A DNA stretch of 64,000 nt from Marinobacter alexandrii (GCA_039984955.1 JBDWTN010000007.1:496001-560000), one strand, 5' to 3'. Numbered from the stretch's first letter, positions 44,552 to 54,340 are shown. The notes: generated by a model from the letters alone, not told the origin. Made by a program: numbers and translations.

Positions 44552-45520
44552 CTATATTTCGCCAGTGATGATCCTATTGATAAACTCTGCTGACTGATCT
44601 ATAATGGCTTGACCCTGATCTTCTCCAAGATATGTAACATGATTATTTGGAGGATTTGTCTCTCCTGGTATCTCCATGAATTCATAAGTCACGCCTGCCG
44701 CATCCAAAGCGTCTACAATTGAACAAGATCCATACGCAAACAGTGGGAATGGAACCACGTTGGTATTTCGGTAATCACACGGAACTACCTCATCTAATGC
44801 ATCGTGAACCATGAAGATTGGTGGATCATTGCTATCTATCCAAGCATCTCTTAAAACGGACCCTGAGTAACTTATAATGCCTTGTACTTCAGAAGAAGTA
44901 CTTATATCATTTGTATTTCCTTCAAAACCACCGCTAGCTTCTTGAATTTCTTTCAAATAATCAGGATAGTCCTGATCATCTTCATCCAAGAAACCTACGT
45001 TCATGGACATAACAGCACCTGCAGATACTCCACCTAGTATGATCATATTCGGATCTATCCCATAATCATTGTCATTTAACGCATTGTCTCTCATAAACCT
45101 GATTGCACCTCGCATATCAGAGAGTGTTAATACAACCCCTTCTGTATAGGCTATTGAATCCTTATTTGCTACAGATGGATCATTGATCAACCTATATTGC
45201 ATACTTACAACGACATATCCCTTTTTCGCATATGCACTACATAAATCTCTAATATCAGCTTTATTGCCACCTATAAATGCACCTCCATGAGCCAAAAGCA
45301 ATAGCGGTCTGTTTGTTTCATTGTCTCCTAAAGGCTCAAAAACATCTAATCTTAAATTTTGCACAGATCCCAACAGACCTGCTCCTTCTCCATATATGAT
45401 ATCAAACGATATATCAACTTCCGAAAAAACATCTTCCACATATCTTCCAGAGAGTGATCCATCATCATCACTACACCCAAAGAACACTGCAACCAACGAT
45501 ATCATTAAAAATTTTCTCAT
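44552..45520 (-). CDS. Alpha/beta-hydrolase (carboxylesterase/BD-FAE-like) lipoprotein
   Basis: Signal peptide with FFGC, then DDDGS. Oxyanion motif HGGAF at 78-82, nucleophile elbow G-V-S166-A-G in ILGGVSAGAVMS, late acidic residue in VHDALDEVVPCDY, and His in NNHVTYLG. These are the signs of a serine esterase of the acetyl-xylan/carboxylesterase type. It lies downstream of the TonB receptor on the same strand with 71 bp between, implying joint work on an imported or surface ester. Confidence 0.85.
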   Translation of the reverse strand: MRKFLMISLVAVFFGCSDDDGSLSGRYVEDVFSEVDISFDIIYGEGAGLLGSVQNLRLDVFEPLGDNETNRPLLLLAHGGAFIGGNKADIRDLCSAYAKKGYVVVSMQYRLINDPSVANKDSIAYTEGVVLTLSDMRGAIRFMRDNALNDNDYGIDPNMIILGGVSAGAVMSMNVGFLDEDDQDYPDYLKEIQEASGGFEGNTNDISTSSEVQGIISYSGSVLRDAWIDSNDPPIFMVHDALDEVVPCDYRNTNVVPFPLFAYGSCSIVDALDAAGVTYEFMEIPGETNPPNNHVTYLGEDQGQAIIDQSAEFINRIITGEI

Positions 45521-45591
45521 ATTTATAAATTAGTATTAAACAAAAAACCGCCGATTCTTGTGAAATGGCGGTCAATTTTCTATTAAATCAA

Positions 45592-48570
45592 TCAGTTCAT
45601 CAACTCGTCAAACGTAAGTGATACGTAGTAAATAGAACCAATATTTGGTCCTCCTAAGCTTTGAAGATAAGTATCTCCAAAAAGATTAGATCCACCCACT
45701 TTAACAACTGATTTAATCTCTTCTAATTTCAAAGAGATCTGAGCATCTAATGTGCTATAAGAAGGCACATCGCCTATGGCGAATGAAGATTCCCACCTAA
45801 AAGCTTCTTGCCATCGGTAAGTGACATTAAAGCCCAACTTATCCGTAAGTTTTCTATTACCAAAATTGATGTTGTATTTATGTTCTGGTGTGTTAAACTC
45901 ACTGAGGTTATTTTCAGTAAATCCTCCATTCAGTTTATTCCAGCTATAGTTACCTCCTATCGTGTATCCTTTTGGCAAATTATAAGTTAATCCAAGTGCT
46001 GCTCCCTGAGAAGTGACTTCATCATCCAAGTTACTATATATCTGTGCTGTATTACCTGTGAAAGAACCATTATCAAGTGTTAATGCACTTCCATTCAGGA
46101 TAGTTAAATAATTAGGATCTCCTTCTTCAGCACCTGTAACTTGGGCTGCTGTTAAACTTTCATTCGTGTGTTCGCCAGCAACCACAATACGAATTTGTGT
46201 TATAAAACTGGTATAGGTGTTATGATAATAGACAGCATCAACAAGCAGTTTATTTCCTATCAAACTTTTATACCCAACTTCAATAGAACGAACCTCTTCA
46301 GGCACAACCGGTCGAATATCTTGAGTCTCGAAAGCTTCAAGTGACAGAATAGCTTCATCAAAAGAACTACCGCCAAACACGCTATTTCTAAATGCATTAA
46401 CAGAACCACCTGTAAATGCTAAAGGGACTCCAGTAGAACTGGTGCGTGCTAAATCATATGTATCATAATTATCTTGCAATCCTCCTAATAATCGCGTAGA
46501 AATAGTATTTAGGTCAATGAATTGTCCTTGAGTCGTTGGGTTTCTAAAACCCGTTTGAAAAGATGCTCTAATATTATGATCATTGGCCACTGTATAAACT
46601 GCAGAGATCCTAGGGTTGACTTGCCCATCAAAATTCTCGTTTTTATCAAATCTAACAGAGCCACTTAGCTTTAAGTCATCCGTTACATTTTTACCAAACT
46701 GCGCATAAGCTCCAAATTCGTTAATTTGAATTCCTCCATCTTCATCAGGAAATATTGTACCCTCCGAACGAAGATCAAAAATTCTATAAGATCCTCCAAC
46801 TTGAAAATCCATGAAATCTACTTGATTCTTAAAATCATATTGAGCATCTGCCTGATACATCTTTGTAGCATCACTAAATTTTGGACCGAAAGGGATTGTT
46901 CCATCCAATGATTCTTCTTTTATTCTTTGAAACTCTGCTGCCTGCTCAACAGGATCTAATGGGAAAAAATTATTATCATTCAACCCTCTTGCATAATCAT
47001 GAGCTTGTTGCTGGATCAATAAAGCTTGATCACGATCAGCTTGTTGATTAGAGTTTTGCAATGCTGCTAAATCTCCAGGAGCAAACCCTTCATTATTAAG
47101 ATACTCAAGGTAGTTAACTCCATAAGTGGCCAACCAAGTTGACACACCGCCTCCGCTTCTAGCATCATTCATTTTTAATGCTAAGAATTCTGTAATGTAA
47201 GAATCACCCGAATTTTCAAAGGTACCATAAGCTCTCACGAAGAAATTATCGGCTCTTAATTGTAAACGGTGTTGCTGAATGCTGAAATTAGATAATGAAT
47301 ACCTTTGGGCTCCAGTGTAAATACTTGTACCGAATCCACCATTATATAAATAACTCAACTCTAAATCATCATTTAATCGATAGAAAAGTCCTGTATTAAA
47401 CTTTATATTCCGGGAGCCATAATCAATTAAGTCAACTTCTTTCCATGGAGTGACAGACACTACATGATTCGGTAAATCTCCAGACTGGGCATATGTATTA
47501 GCACTTAAGCCTGGACCAAAGTTTCTAGATCTTGCAAGTGCATTAAAATTATCACTGAAAGGAAATATAGCCAAATTAATGGTCGCTTCATCTCCATGGA
47601 AATGCAAACGATCTGCTCCTGGATTTTCTCCGCCTATACTGGCAAATGGGTTATTGGTTGCATTTCTATCAAATTCAGAGGTCCCATGCCAATCATCTGC
47701 ATACTGATAAGTAGCATTAACCTTGAAGGCGAATTTGTTATTAAAAGCTTTTGCATATCTAAGAGAAAAAGTATTTAGAAGTGCCGGATCTTGATCCGCA
47801 TCATCCCCCACATGATTCACACCGGTTTTCATGTATGCACTTAAACCTTGATATTCAAAAGGGTTTTTACTGTTAACCAATAGTATACCATTAAAAGCAT
47901 TCGGGCCATATAGCGCTGATGAAGCGCCAGGTATCAATTCAACACTTTCCACGTCCAGGACTGAAGGGCCATTTAGATTACCAATCGGAAAGTTCAATGC
48001 AGGAGCTTGAGTGTCCATTCCATCGATTAACTGAACGAATCTGGTATTACCTGTTGAACCAAAACCCCTAGCATTTATAATTTGGAAATTGATGCTACTT
48101 GAGGCAACATCAACCCCTTTCAGATTTGCAATAGCTTTATAATATGTATCTGCAGAAGTATTTTGAACAGCCAAAATGTCCATTTTTTCTATACTTACTG
48201 GAGATTGTAATATATTCTCTTCCACACGAGAAGCTGACACGACTACTTCCTGACCTAACAAGGTGGATTCAGCCAATTGTATATCCAACGTTTGACCTGA
48301 AGCCGTTACTTCAATTTCCTGCCGCTCATAACCTACATAGGTGATAACCAGCGTAATGGGTGGAGCTGATTGTACAGACAATGAAAAATCTCCATTGACA
48401 TCTGAAATAGTACCTAAAACTGTTCCTTTCACTAAAATCTGAGTACCAATTAGTGGTTCTCCGGTTTCAGCATCTAAAACTTTTCCTGAGACGGTTGTTT
48501 GTGCGAAAGAAAAACTCCAGATAAGAGTTAAACAAGCGCCTAAAATCCATTTTGTAATATTTCGATTCAT
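45592..48570 (-). CDS. TonB-dependent outer-membrane receptor with carboxypeptidase-like regulatory domain
   Basis: Signal peptide (MNRNITKWILGACLTLIWSFSFAQ). Carboxypeptidase-like regulatory domain at about 25-115 (VSGKVLDAETGEPLIGTQILVKG). Plug at about 120-240 (LQSPVSIEKMDILAVQNTSADTYYKAIANLKGVDV). Beta barrel to the end with the final aromatic strand YYVSLTFDELMN. This is the SusC/RagA-like layout but shorter and without a SusD partner; an esterase is next instead. Transports an unknown ligand using proton-motive force. Confidence 0.9.
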   Translation of the reverse strand: MNRNITKWILGACLTLIWSFSFAQTTVSGKVLDAETGEPLIGTQILVKGTVLGTISDVNGDFSLSVQSAPPITLVITYVGYERQEIEVTASGQTLDIQLAESTLLGQEVVVSASRVEENILQSPVSIEKMDILAVQNTSADTYYKAIANLKGVDVASSSINFQIINARGFGSTGNTRFVQLIDGMDTQAPALNFPIGNLNGPSVLDVESVELIPGASSALYGPNAFNGILLVNSKNPFEYQGLSAYMKTGVNHVGDDADQDPALLNTFSLRYAKAFNNKFAFKVNATYQYADDWHGTSEFDRNATNNPFASIGGENPGADRLHFHGDEATINLAIFPFSDNFNALARSRNFGPGLSANTYAQSGDLPNHVVSVTPWKEVDLIDYGSRNIKFNTGLFYRLNDDLELSYLYNGGFGTSIYTGAQRYSLSNFSIQQHRLQLRADNFFVRAYGTFENSGDSYITEFLALKMNDARSGGGVSTWLATYGVNYLEYLNNEGFAPGDLAALQNSNQQADRDQALLIQQQAHDYARGLNDNNFFPLDPVEQAAEFQRIKEESLDGTIPFGPKFSDATKMYQADAQYDFKNQVDFMDFQVGGSYRIFDLRSEGTIFPDEDGGIQINEFGAYAQFGKNVTDDLKLSGSVRFDKNENFDGQVNPRISAVYTVANDHNIRASFQTGFRNPTTQGQFIDLNTISTRLLGGLQDNYDTYDLARTSSTGVPLAFTGGSVNAFRNSVFGGSSFDEAILSLEAFETQDIRPVVPEEVRSIEVGYKSLIGNKLLVDAVYYHNTYTSFITQIRIVVAGEHTNESLTAAQVTGAEEGDPNYLTILNGSALTLDNGSFTGNTAQIYSNLDDEVTSQGAALGLTYNLPKGYTIGGNYSWNKLNGGFTENNLSEFNTPEHKYNINFGNRKLTDKLGFNVTYRWQEAFRWESSFAIGDVPSYSTLDAQISLKLEEIKSVVKVGGSNLFGDTYLQSLGGPNIGSIYYVSLTFDELMN

Positions 48571-48658
48571 GTGGGTTAATGTTTAAGCAAATAAAATTTG
48601 GCTTTTGGTTAGATAATTAACAATAAATTCCAGCTAATGGCAAATTTTGCACATAGTT

Positions 48659-48687
48659 TGTTCGAACATATTATGCATGCATAATAT
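48659..48687. promoter_or_regulatory. Two abutting perfect palindromes upstream of the TonB receptor
   Basis: TGTTCGAACA (48659-48668) and ATATTATGCATGCATAATAT (48668-48687), a 20-bp perfect palindrome, lie about 90-117 bp upstream of the receptor start at 48570. A dimeric regulator site is likely. It may also belong to the end of the upstream gldC region. Confidence 0.5.
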
Positions 48688-48731
48688 TAATGATTTTCGG
48701 TGAAAATAAGGAATTTATAAAGTCTGAGAGA

Positions 48732-49061
48732 TTACCCTTCGCTCTTTACGTGCTCAACTAATTTGTCACATAATGAAGAAATTTCCTGATTCATGTATTC
48801 ATCTCCTGTGGCATTTAAGACGCTTTGAGCAAGTCCGCCTAAACAATCTATGTAGAAATGCTTCATCTCATCCGCAGGCATATCCTTTGACCAGAGATCA
48901 ATCCGCATGGTGTTTTTATTATCATGATCCCAAAGATTCAGGCTTATTGATTTTGTTTCGGTCAAACCGGGTTGATCCTTTTCATCTGCATCCCACATGA
49001 TTTTTTCAGGAATGTTCTCTTTATCTAATTCTATTACAAATTTGATTTCTGACTTTTTCAT
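48732..49061 (-). CDS. gldC: Gliding motility protein GldC
   Basis: A 109-residue cytosolic protein that matches GldC over its whole length: MKKSEIKFVIELDKENIPEKIMWDA, ETKSISLNLWDHDNKNTMRIDLW, DMPADEMKHFYIDCLGGLAQSVLNATGD. In Flavobacterium GldC assists the gliding/type IX secretion machinery and is dispensable but strengthens motility. Its usual partner gldB is absent here. It is the last gene of the ftsX-to-gldC run, 40 bp behind the M48-like gene. Confidence 0.9.
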   Translation of the reverse strand: MKKSEIKFVIELDKENIPEKIMWDADEKDQPGLTETKSISLNLWDHDNKNTMRIDLWSKDMPADEMKHFYIDCLGGLAQSVLNATGDEYMNQEISSLCDKLVEHVKSEG

Positions 49062-49101
49062 TAATAATTAAGATTATGGAATCACAATTTTGTGATGACT
49101 A

Positions 49102-49902
49102 TTAAGGTATAGAATTTCGAAATGACTGAAATCTTGTAGCAGATTCACTATCCACTGAGGTATCACAGCCCATTGAACCTGCAATTTCGTTGATGTCTTC
49201 TACTCGTGTATCTGTACCGGAGTGTATGGATAGAAAAAAAGTTTGCCTCTCCGGTTGAACGTTTTCCATACGCTCAAAAAACAATCCTGCGGCAGAACAA
49301 GATTGCCCTGAGCCCGAGAGAAGTGACACAGAATATTCATCTGCTTCCAATTCATTGGATCGGCTATACATAAAAGATTCAGTTGAAGGATTCAATGAGT
49401 TTAGCACACTAGATAATGCTGCTTCGTCGTTACCATTCGCGATTGATTTCAGATTGTTTATACCAAATTGAAAGAAAAGTCTTTCTGTTACATGTGTGCT
49501 ATCCACATGGGCAATCAAATGTGCGATCAATCCAGAAAATTGATCCTCATTCTCTAAAAAGAATATTAATCCTGTATTTATATAGATAAATCCTCCTGGT
49601 GTAGCGAAAGCGCTTCGATCTTCGCTTTTAAGTAAAGTGACGGTCCAATTAAAGTCAGATTTCAACAATGATGTGGACGATGTGATCTCGTTCAATCGAG
49701 AATTGACATAATCATAAACTCCTGAATTGCTTTCAGGAGAAATCACAGAAAAATCTACCGAACTTGATACGACTTCCGCTAATTTTTCACCTAACAAAAG
49801 TTCTTCATCAATGGTAAAATCAACTAGGTCATCCGTCCTCTTACATGATGTAATCAGAATAGCTATGAGTACAATTAAAAAAGAGTTTAACAAGAACTTC
49901 AT
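49102..49902 (-). CDS. M48-like lipoprotein with degenerate active site
   Basis: Lipobox ILITSC, Cys20. The fold is that of M48 peptidases: SAFATPGGFIYINTGLIFFLENEDQFSGLIAH, then the zinc motif position reads H128-L-I-A-H132 where HExxH is expected, so the catalytic Glu is a Leu. The third-ligand helix ELEADEYSVSLL is intact. It could bind zinc without proteolysis, as a pseudoprotease or chaperone (compare BepA-like outer-membrane assembly factors). Overlaps ribF by 4 bp, part of the envelope operon. Confidence 0.75.
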   Translation of the reverse strand: MKFLLNSFLIVLIAILITSCKRTDDLVDFTIDEELLLGEKLAEVVSSSVDFSVISPESNSGVYDYVNSRLNEITSSTSLLKSDFNWTVTLLKSEDRSAFATPGGFIYINTGLIFFLENEDQFSGLIAHLIAHVDSTHVTERLFFQFGINNLKSIANGNDEAALSSVLNSLNPSTESFMYSRSNELEADEYSVSLLSGSGQSCSAAGLFFERMENVQPERQTFFLSIHSGTDTRVEDINEIAGSMGCDTSVDSESATRFQSFRNSIP

Positions 49903-50825
49903 CTTAATAGCTTTAACGCTGCTTCTTTGTCTTTATTCAATTGAATCTTTAAGTCATCAATACTATTGAACTTGAGTTCCTTTCTCAATGCTTTTATAAA
50001 TTCAACTTTGATTTCTTCTGTATAAATATTTTGCTCAAAATTAAACAGATGTACTTCAATAGTACGCTTTGAACCATCAACTGTCGGTTTAAAACCAATA
50101 TTAAGCATCCCTTTGTAAACATTCTTCTTTACTGTTACTCTTACGGCATAGGATCCGTCTGCAGGCAAAAGTTTGTATGCTTCAGCTATTTCAATATTTG
50201 CTGTAGGAAATCCAATAGACCTTCCTTGTTTGTTACCATCAACGACTCTACCTGTAATCGAATAGTTACGCCCCAATAGTGAGTTCGCCAGGTGGATTTC
50301 ACCACTTTCTAATGTATCCCTGATTTTTGTAGAACTGATTCCCACATGATCTATCTCTTGCTTCGAAATCTCATTCACTTTAAAATCATAAGTTGGTGCG
50401 ACCTTCCGGAGAAAATCAATATTACCTTCTCGATTGTTCCCAAAATGATGATTGTATCCAATAAACAACTGTTTCGTACCAACCTTATCAACTAAAATAT
50501 CTTTGACAAATTGGTCTGCTGAAGAATTAGAAAACTCAGGTGTAAATGCAATTTTTAAAACTATATCAACACCTAATTCATCCAGTAAGTCAACCTTTTC
50601 ATCAAAGGTGGTGAGCAATTTGAGCTTATTTTCATTTTTACTAAGTATGAATCTTGGATGAGGCCAAAAAGTGATTAAAACACTTTTTCCATTGTGATCT
50701 CTAGCATCTTCAATTAATTTTTTCAAGATAGCTTGGTGGCCTAAATGAATGCCATCAAATGTTCCTATAGTGACCACCGAATAGTCCAGCTTCTCAAAGG
50801 CATCAATCTGATCAAATACCTTCAT
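49899..50825 (-). CDS. ribF: Bifunctional riboflavin kinase/FAD synthetase
   Basis: N-terminal FAD synthetase: VVTIGTFDGIHLGHQAILKKL and the late HxGH-type SSTKIRD. C-terminal riboflavin kinase: GRNYSITGRVVDGNKQGRSIGFPTANI. The start at ATG 50825 (MKVFDQIDAF) is preferred; an in-frame ATG at 50846 lies deeper in truB. It overlaps the 3' end of truB by 14 bp and the M48-like start by 4 bp. Makes FMN and FAD. Confidence 0.94.
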   Translation of the reverse strand: MKVFDQIDAFEKLDYSVVTIGTFDGIHLGHQAILKKLIEDARDHNGKSVLITFWPHPRFILSKNENKLKLLTTFDEKVDLLDELGVDIVLKIAFTPEFSNSSADQFVKDILVDKVGTKQLFIGYNHHFGNNREGNIDFLRKVAPTYDFKVNEISKQEIDHVGISSTKIRDTLESGEIHLANSLLGRNYSITGRVVDGNKQGRSIGFPTANIEIAEAYKLLPADGSYAVRVTVKKNVYKGMLNIGFKPTVDGSKRTIEVHLFNFEQNIYTEEIKVEFIKALRKELKFNSIDDLKIQLNKDKEAALKLLR

Positions 50826-51486
50826 TGTGCTGCTTGATAAATTCATCTAACTCCATCGCATCAGACAACTGATATGGGCCTACACTAGTTCGTACTAATT
50901 TCTTCAGGTACCCACCCACTCCTAGTTCCAGGCCTAGATCATGAGCCAGACTTCTGACATATGTTCCTTTTGAGCATGAAACCTTAAATCCCACATTGGG
51001 AAGGTCAGAAGAATCAATATCAAATTCGTGTATCGTTAAAGAACGTGGTTCAAGCTTCACCTCTTGATTCTTCCGTGCTTTTTTATAAGCTCTCTCTCCC
51101 CCTATTTTAACGGCAGAATGTGCTGGCGGAACTTGACTTATTGGTCCTATAAACTTCAGACGAGCAGTTTCCAAATCTGCTTCTGTTACGCCAGACCAAT
51201 CTTTCTCAGAATTAAATTCAGTTTCTAAATCATATGATGGAGTGGTCTTGCCAATTTCTATAACCCCCTCATAGGACTTATCCAGTCCTTGCAATTCATT
51301 TAGCTTCTTCGTGAATTTCCCCGTTCCAATGATCAACAGGCCAGTAGCTAATGGATCCAAAGTACCTGCATGTCCAATTTTTTTTACCTTCAATACATAT
51401 CGAAGCTTTTTCACCACATCAAAAGAAGTCCAATTGACCGGCTTATTGATAAGTAGAAGTCTTCCTTCTTCGTAAGTATTTTCCAT
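50812..51486 (-). CDS. truB: tRNA pseudouridine synthase B
   Basis: TruB family: LLLINKPVNWTSFDVV, then the catalytic aspartate in KIGHAGTLDPLATGLLIIGTG. Its GTYVRSLAHDLG motif is conserved. Modifies U55 in the T loop of tRNAs. ATG at 51486 overlaps the uppP stop by one base (TAATG), and the alternative upstream start is not needed. Middle of the ftsX operon. Confidence 0.95.
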   Translation of the reverse strand: MENTYEEGRLLLINKPVNWTSFDVVKKLRYVLKVKKIGHAGTLDPLATGLLIIGTGKFTKKLNELQGLDKSYEGVIEIGKTTPSYDLETEFNSEKDWSGVTEADLETARLKFIGPISQVPPAHSAVKIGGERAYKKARKNQEVKLEPRSLTIHEFDIDSSDLPNVGFKVSCSKGTYVRSLAHDLGLELGVGGYLKKLVRTSVGPYQLSDAMELDEFIKQHNEGI

Positions 51487-52271
51487 TATGCTGATAAGAT
51501 TGCAATGAAGCCAACAATGAAGCAATAGATAGCAAAGTAGGTCAGCTTTCCTTTTCTAACAATTTTAATCATCCATTTGCAAGCCAGAAAACCTGATCCA
51601 AATGCTGCTAAAAACCCAATGATCAAACTTGAAGTATTAATTGTGTGGGTTCCCGTATTTTCAGCATAATCCAGCAGCTCAAGTAAACTTGCTCCTAGAA
51701 TAGGGATTAAAACCATCAGGAATGAAAATCGAGCTGCTTTTGATCTCTCAACACCTAGAATAAGAGCTGTCGCTATCGTAGAACCCGATCTGGAAATACC
51801 GGGAAGTACCGCAAATGCCTGCGCTAATCCAATTGTAAAAGCACTTAAGTAACCAACATTTTTCTCGCCATCTTTCTTATAATGTGCAAACAAAAGAAGG
51901 CCTCCTGTAATCAAAAGCATGGAACCTACCAGTACAAGGTTGCCTACAAATAATTCTTCAATTTGATCTTTGAAGAAGATTGCAACCACAAAAACTGGCA
52001 ACATGGATAGTAGAATTTTTGCAGCGAATTGTGTTGATTCATTCCATTGAAATTTGAATATATCTTTCAAAAGAGTCAGAATGTCTTTCTTGAACACAAC
52101 GATAGTTGCCAGTGCTGTTGCCAAGTGAACGATAACAGCGAAAAGTAAATTATCTGAAGATTGAGCGTCGAGCAAAACTGAGCCGATCTCTAAGTGTCCA
52201 CTACTACTAACTGGAAGAAATTCGGTTAAGCCTTGAATAATTCCCAGAATGAGCGCTTCTATCCAGCTCAT
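51486..52271 (-). CDS. uppP: Undecaprenyl-diphosphatase (UppP/BacA)
   Basis: Polytopic membrane enzyme with the two UppP signatures: GIIQGLTEFLPVSSSGHLE at the start and VLPGISRSGSTIATALILG in the middle. It dephosphorylates undecaprenyl diphosphate for recycling of the peptidoglycan carrier lipid. 4-bp overlap (ATGA) with DUF3098. Confidence 0.96.
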   Translation of the reverse strand: MSWIEALILGIIQGLTEFLPVSSSGHLEIGSVLLDAQSSDNLLFAVIVHLATALATIVVFKKDILTLLKDIFKFQWNESTQFAAKILLSMLPVFVVAIFFKDQIEELFVGNLVLVGSMLLITGGLLLFAHYKKDGEKNVGYLSAFTIGLAQAFAVLPGISRSGSTIATALILGVERSKAARFSFLMVLIPILGASLLELLDYAENTGTHTINTSSLIIGFLAAFGSGFLACKWMIKIVRKGKLTYFAIYCFIVGFIAILSA

Positions 52272-52492
52272 TCAGTCTCAGACTTTGTTTTTGGCTTATA
52301 AAAAATAGCTACAAACTGAATAATAAAGCCGAGCATAACAACGATAGGGCCTAATGTCAGTCCTAAGAAACCAAAACCGTAAGGTTCAGTATCAAGTGTC
52401 ATAATGATGAACCCTAGAGCTAGGGTTATAACCCCAATGATCATTATAATGTAGTTAGCTTTAGAAAAAGCAAGTTTTCGTTTTTCTGACAT
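52268..52492 (-). CDS. DUF3098 two-helix membrane protein
   Basis: A 74-residue protein with two hydrophobic helices (IIMIIGVITLALGFIIMTL and LGLTLGPIVVMLGFIIQFVAIFY) and the FSKANY opening typical of DUF3098. Nearly always located between ftsX and uppP in Bacteroidota, so probably involved in cell division or envelope synthesis. Starts 2 bp after the ftsX stop. Confidence 0.88.
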   Translation of the reverse strand: MSEKRKLAFSKANYIIMIIGVITLALGFIIMTLDTEPYGFGFLGLTLGPIVVMLGFIIQFVAIFYKPKTKSETE

Positions 52493-52494
52493 AT

Positions 52495-53385
52495 CTAATA
52501 AAGTTGGTCTAATGACATTTTTAAATATTTCCTAATAGCCCTCAATGAGCTAAAATACCCCACAATCATTCCCATTATGAGGATCAATGAAAAGAGAATC
52601 AGGAATCCATTTGTATCCTGGAGCTCTGATAGTCCTTCTATAATGGTGTTCATGTACATTGTCAATCCATAGATTATTCCTGAAGCCAAAACACCTGCAA
52701 GTAATCCATAGATCATTGATCTAAAAAGGAAGGGTCGCTGAATGAATGAGCTTGTCGCTCCAACTAATTGCATGCTTCGAATGAGGAATCTTTGAGAAAA
52801 GAGCGCGAGCTTAATCGTATTGTTAATGAGTATTATAACTACAACGAGTGAAAAAATCGCTATCGACAGCAAAATGAATCCAATCTTAGTCAAGTTTTCA
52901 TTGATACTTTCAATTAAGCTTTCTTCAAAGTCTACTTCAAAAACACCCCTCATTTTCTCAACCTCTGCTTTTATTTGATTAAGGCTATCAATTGCCTGAT
53001 AATCTGCTTGAATTTTAATTGCCAACAGGTCTCTCAACGGATTATCTCCTAAAAAATCTTTAAAATCTTCACCAGTGGCTTCTACAAATTGTTTTGCAGC
53101 TTCCTCTTTGGTGATCAATATGATTTGTGGCTCTTCCTTAATCAGGATATAAGGTTTCGAAGCAATCGTGGTTCTAATTTTGGTAATGTCTGATTGTGAA
53201 ATGTTCTTATTGAAGTAGACCTGAACTTCGATATTTTCCTGAATACGAACACCAAGTCTGGAGCTATGAAGTAGAAGCCATCCGAAAATACCGAGGACAA
53301 GAAGTGCTACCGTGATGCTAAAAACCACGCTAGCAAAAGGATAGCTACCTAGTTTTCTTTTCTTTCTGGTTTTCTTTTCCTCCAT
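52495..53385 (-). CDS. ftsX: FtsX-like permease, cell division
   Basis: One N-terminal helix (FASVVFSITVALLVLGIFGWLLL), a periplasmic domain (about 45-165), and three C-terminal helices: the FtsX plan of 296 residues. Periplasmic phrases VQVYFNKNISQSDITKIR and MRGVFEVDFEESLIESINENL match the family. With FtsE it activates peptidoglycan hydrolases at division. ftsE is not adjacent. Head of the envelope operon. Confidence 0.9.
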   Translation of the reverse strand: MEEKKTRKKRKLGSYPFASVVFSITVALLVLGIFGWLLLHSSRLGVRIQENIEVQVYFNKNISQSDITKIRTTIASKPYILIKEEPQIILITKEEAAKQFVEATGEDFKDFLGDNPLRDLLAIKIQADYQAIDSLNQIKAEVEKMRGVFEVDFEESLIESINENLTKIGFILLSIAIFSLVVVIILINNTIKLALFSQRFLIRSMQLVGATSSFIQRPFLFRSMIYGLLAGVLASGIIYGLTMYMNTIIEGLSELQDTNGFLILFSLILIMGMIVGYFSSLRAIRKYLKMSLDQLY

Positions 53386-53434
53386 TAAGCCACGAATTTA
53401 GGCAAAATGCAGATGGAATGGAACGTTTACAGCC

Positions 53435-54340
53435 TTACTTGTTTGCTCGGATAAGGTTTAATTCAGTAACTACTTCATTATTCTTAACTAAAGGTAGTTC
53501 TATGAATTTATCAGCAATCCCAACCTTGTAGTAATTATCTAAATAGTAAACATAGATTCTTCTACCTGTGGAGCTATTAATTTCAAGAATTTCATATGGT
53601 GCTTTATCAAAATCTCCATTTAAAAATAGCTTACCATCATAATATTTATACTTGATCGTATTGCTTTTGGTAATGCGAGTCTGTACATCAATCGGATCAT
53701 CATTTTCTGATGCCGCAGTGTTTTCAGGAAGCTTATCAAGATCTAAACTATTGAATTGTTTTTCATCTTCAATGTTTTCTACAGATGGTGCTTCAAATTC
53801 AGGTTGAAACGAATCCGCTACTTGATTTGATTCCTCAACTGTTTCTTCGGTATCATTTTGAGATGCTATTTTCTTAATAATTTGTTCATGAGTATTCTGA
53901 GCTATAGTTTCTCCAGTTTCAAGTTTCTCTAGTTTAGTATTATTAACAGGTACATTCTCGTTACCTAGCTCCCATACATATTCAGGCGAAGTAGTTTGTG
54001 GAGCAGTAATGGTAATGGAGGTGTTTTCATTTTCTTTTTCCCCAAGAAAATATATCCCCGTTCCAATGATTGAGGCTACCATCACACCTCCCAATGACTT
54101 CATCAATGCAGACTGCTGTACAAATTCAATCCACGTTGGTCCTACATTGATTGCATCTAGTCTTGCTTTTAATTCAATTTTTCTTTGCTCTTTCAGACCA
54201 TTTACAATATCGGCTTGTAAGTCAAATTCTGATTTTATAGAAGGATCAGCGTCGACCTCAGCCCGAAAGGTGGCCATTTCTGAGTCACTCATCAGGCCTG
54301 AGTGATATTTATCTATGAGCTCTTGTTGAAGGTTTGTCAT
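53435..54340 (-). CDS. Probable anti-sigma factor, single-pass membrane protein
   Basis: ATG at 54340 (MTNLQQELIDKYHSGLMSDSEMATFRAE) opens with a helix pattern seen in Bacteroidota anti-sigma-like proteins. One membrane helix (LGGVMVASIIGTGIYFLG, about 85-105) separates it from a periplasmic Asn/Glu-rich spacer and a small C-terminal beta domain (YKYYDGKLFLNGDFDKAPYEI). It follows the ECF sigma gene by 1 bp, the usual sigma/anti-sigma order. Not a clear FecR family member. Confidence 0.7.
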   Translation of the reverse strand: MTNLQQELIDKYHSGLMSDSEMATFRAEVDADPSIKSEFDLQADIVNGLKEQRKIELKARLDAINVGPTWIEFVQQSALMKSLGGVMVASIIGTGIYFLGEKENENTSITITAPQTTSPEYVWELGNENVPVNNTKLEKLETGETIAQNTHEQIIKKIASQNDTEETVEESNQVADSFQPEFEAPSVENIEDEKQFNSLDLDKLPENTAASENDDPIDVQTRITKSNTIKYKYYDGKLFLNGDFDKAPYEILEINSSTGRRIYVYYLDNYYKVGIADKFIELPLVKNNEVVTELNLIRANK

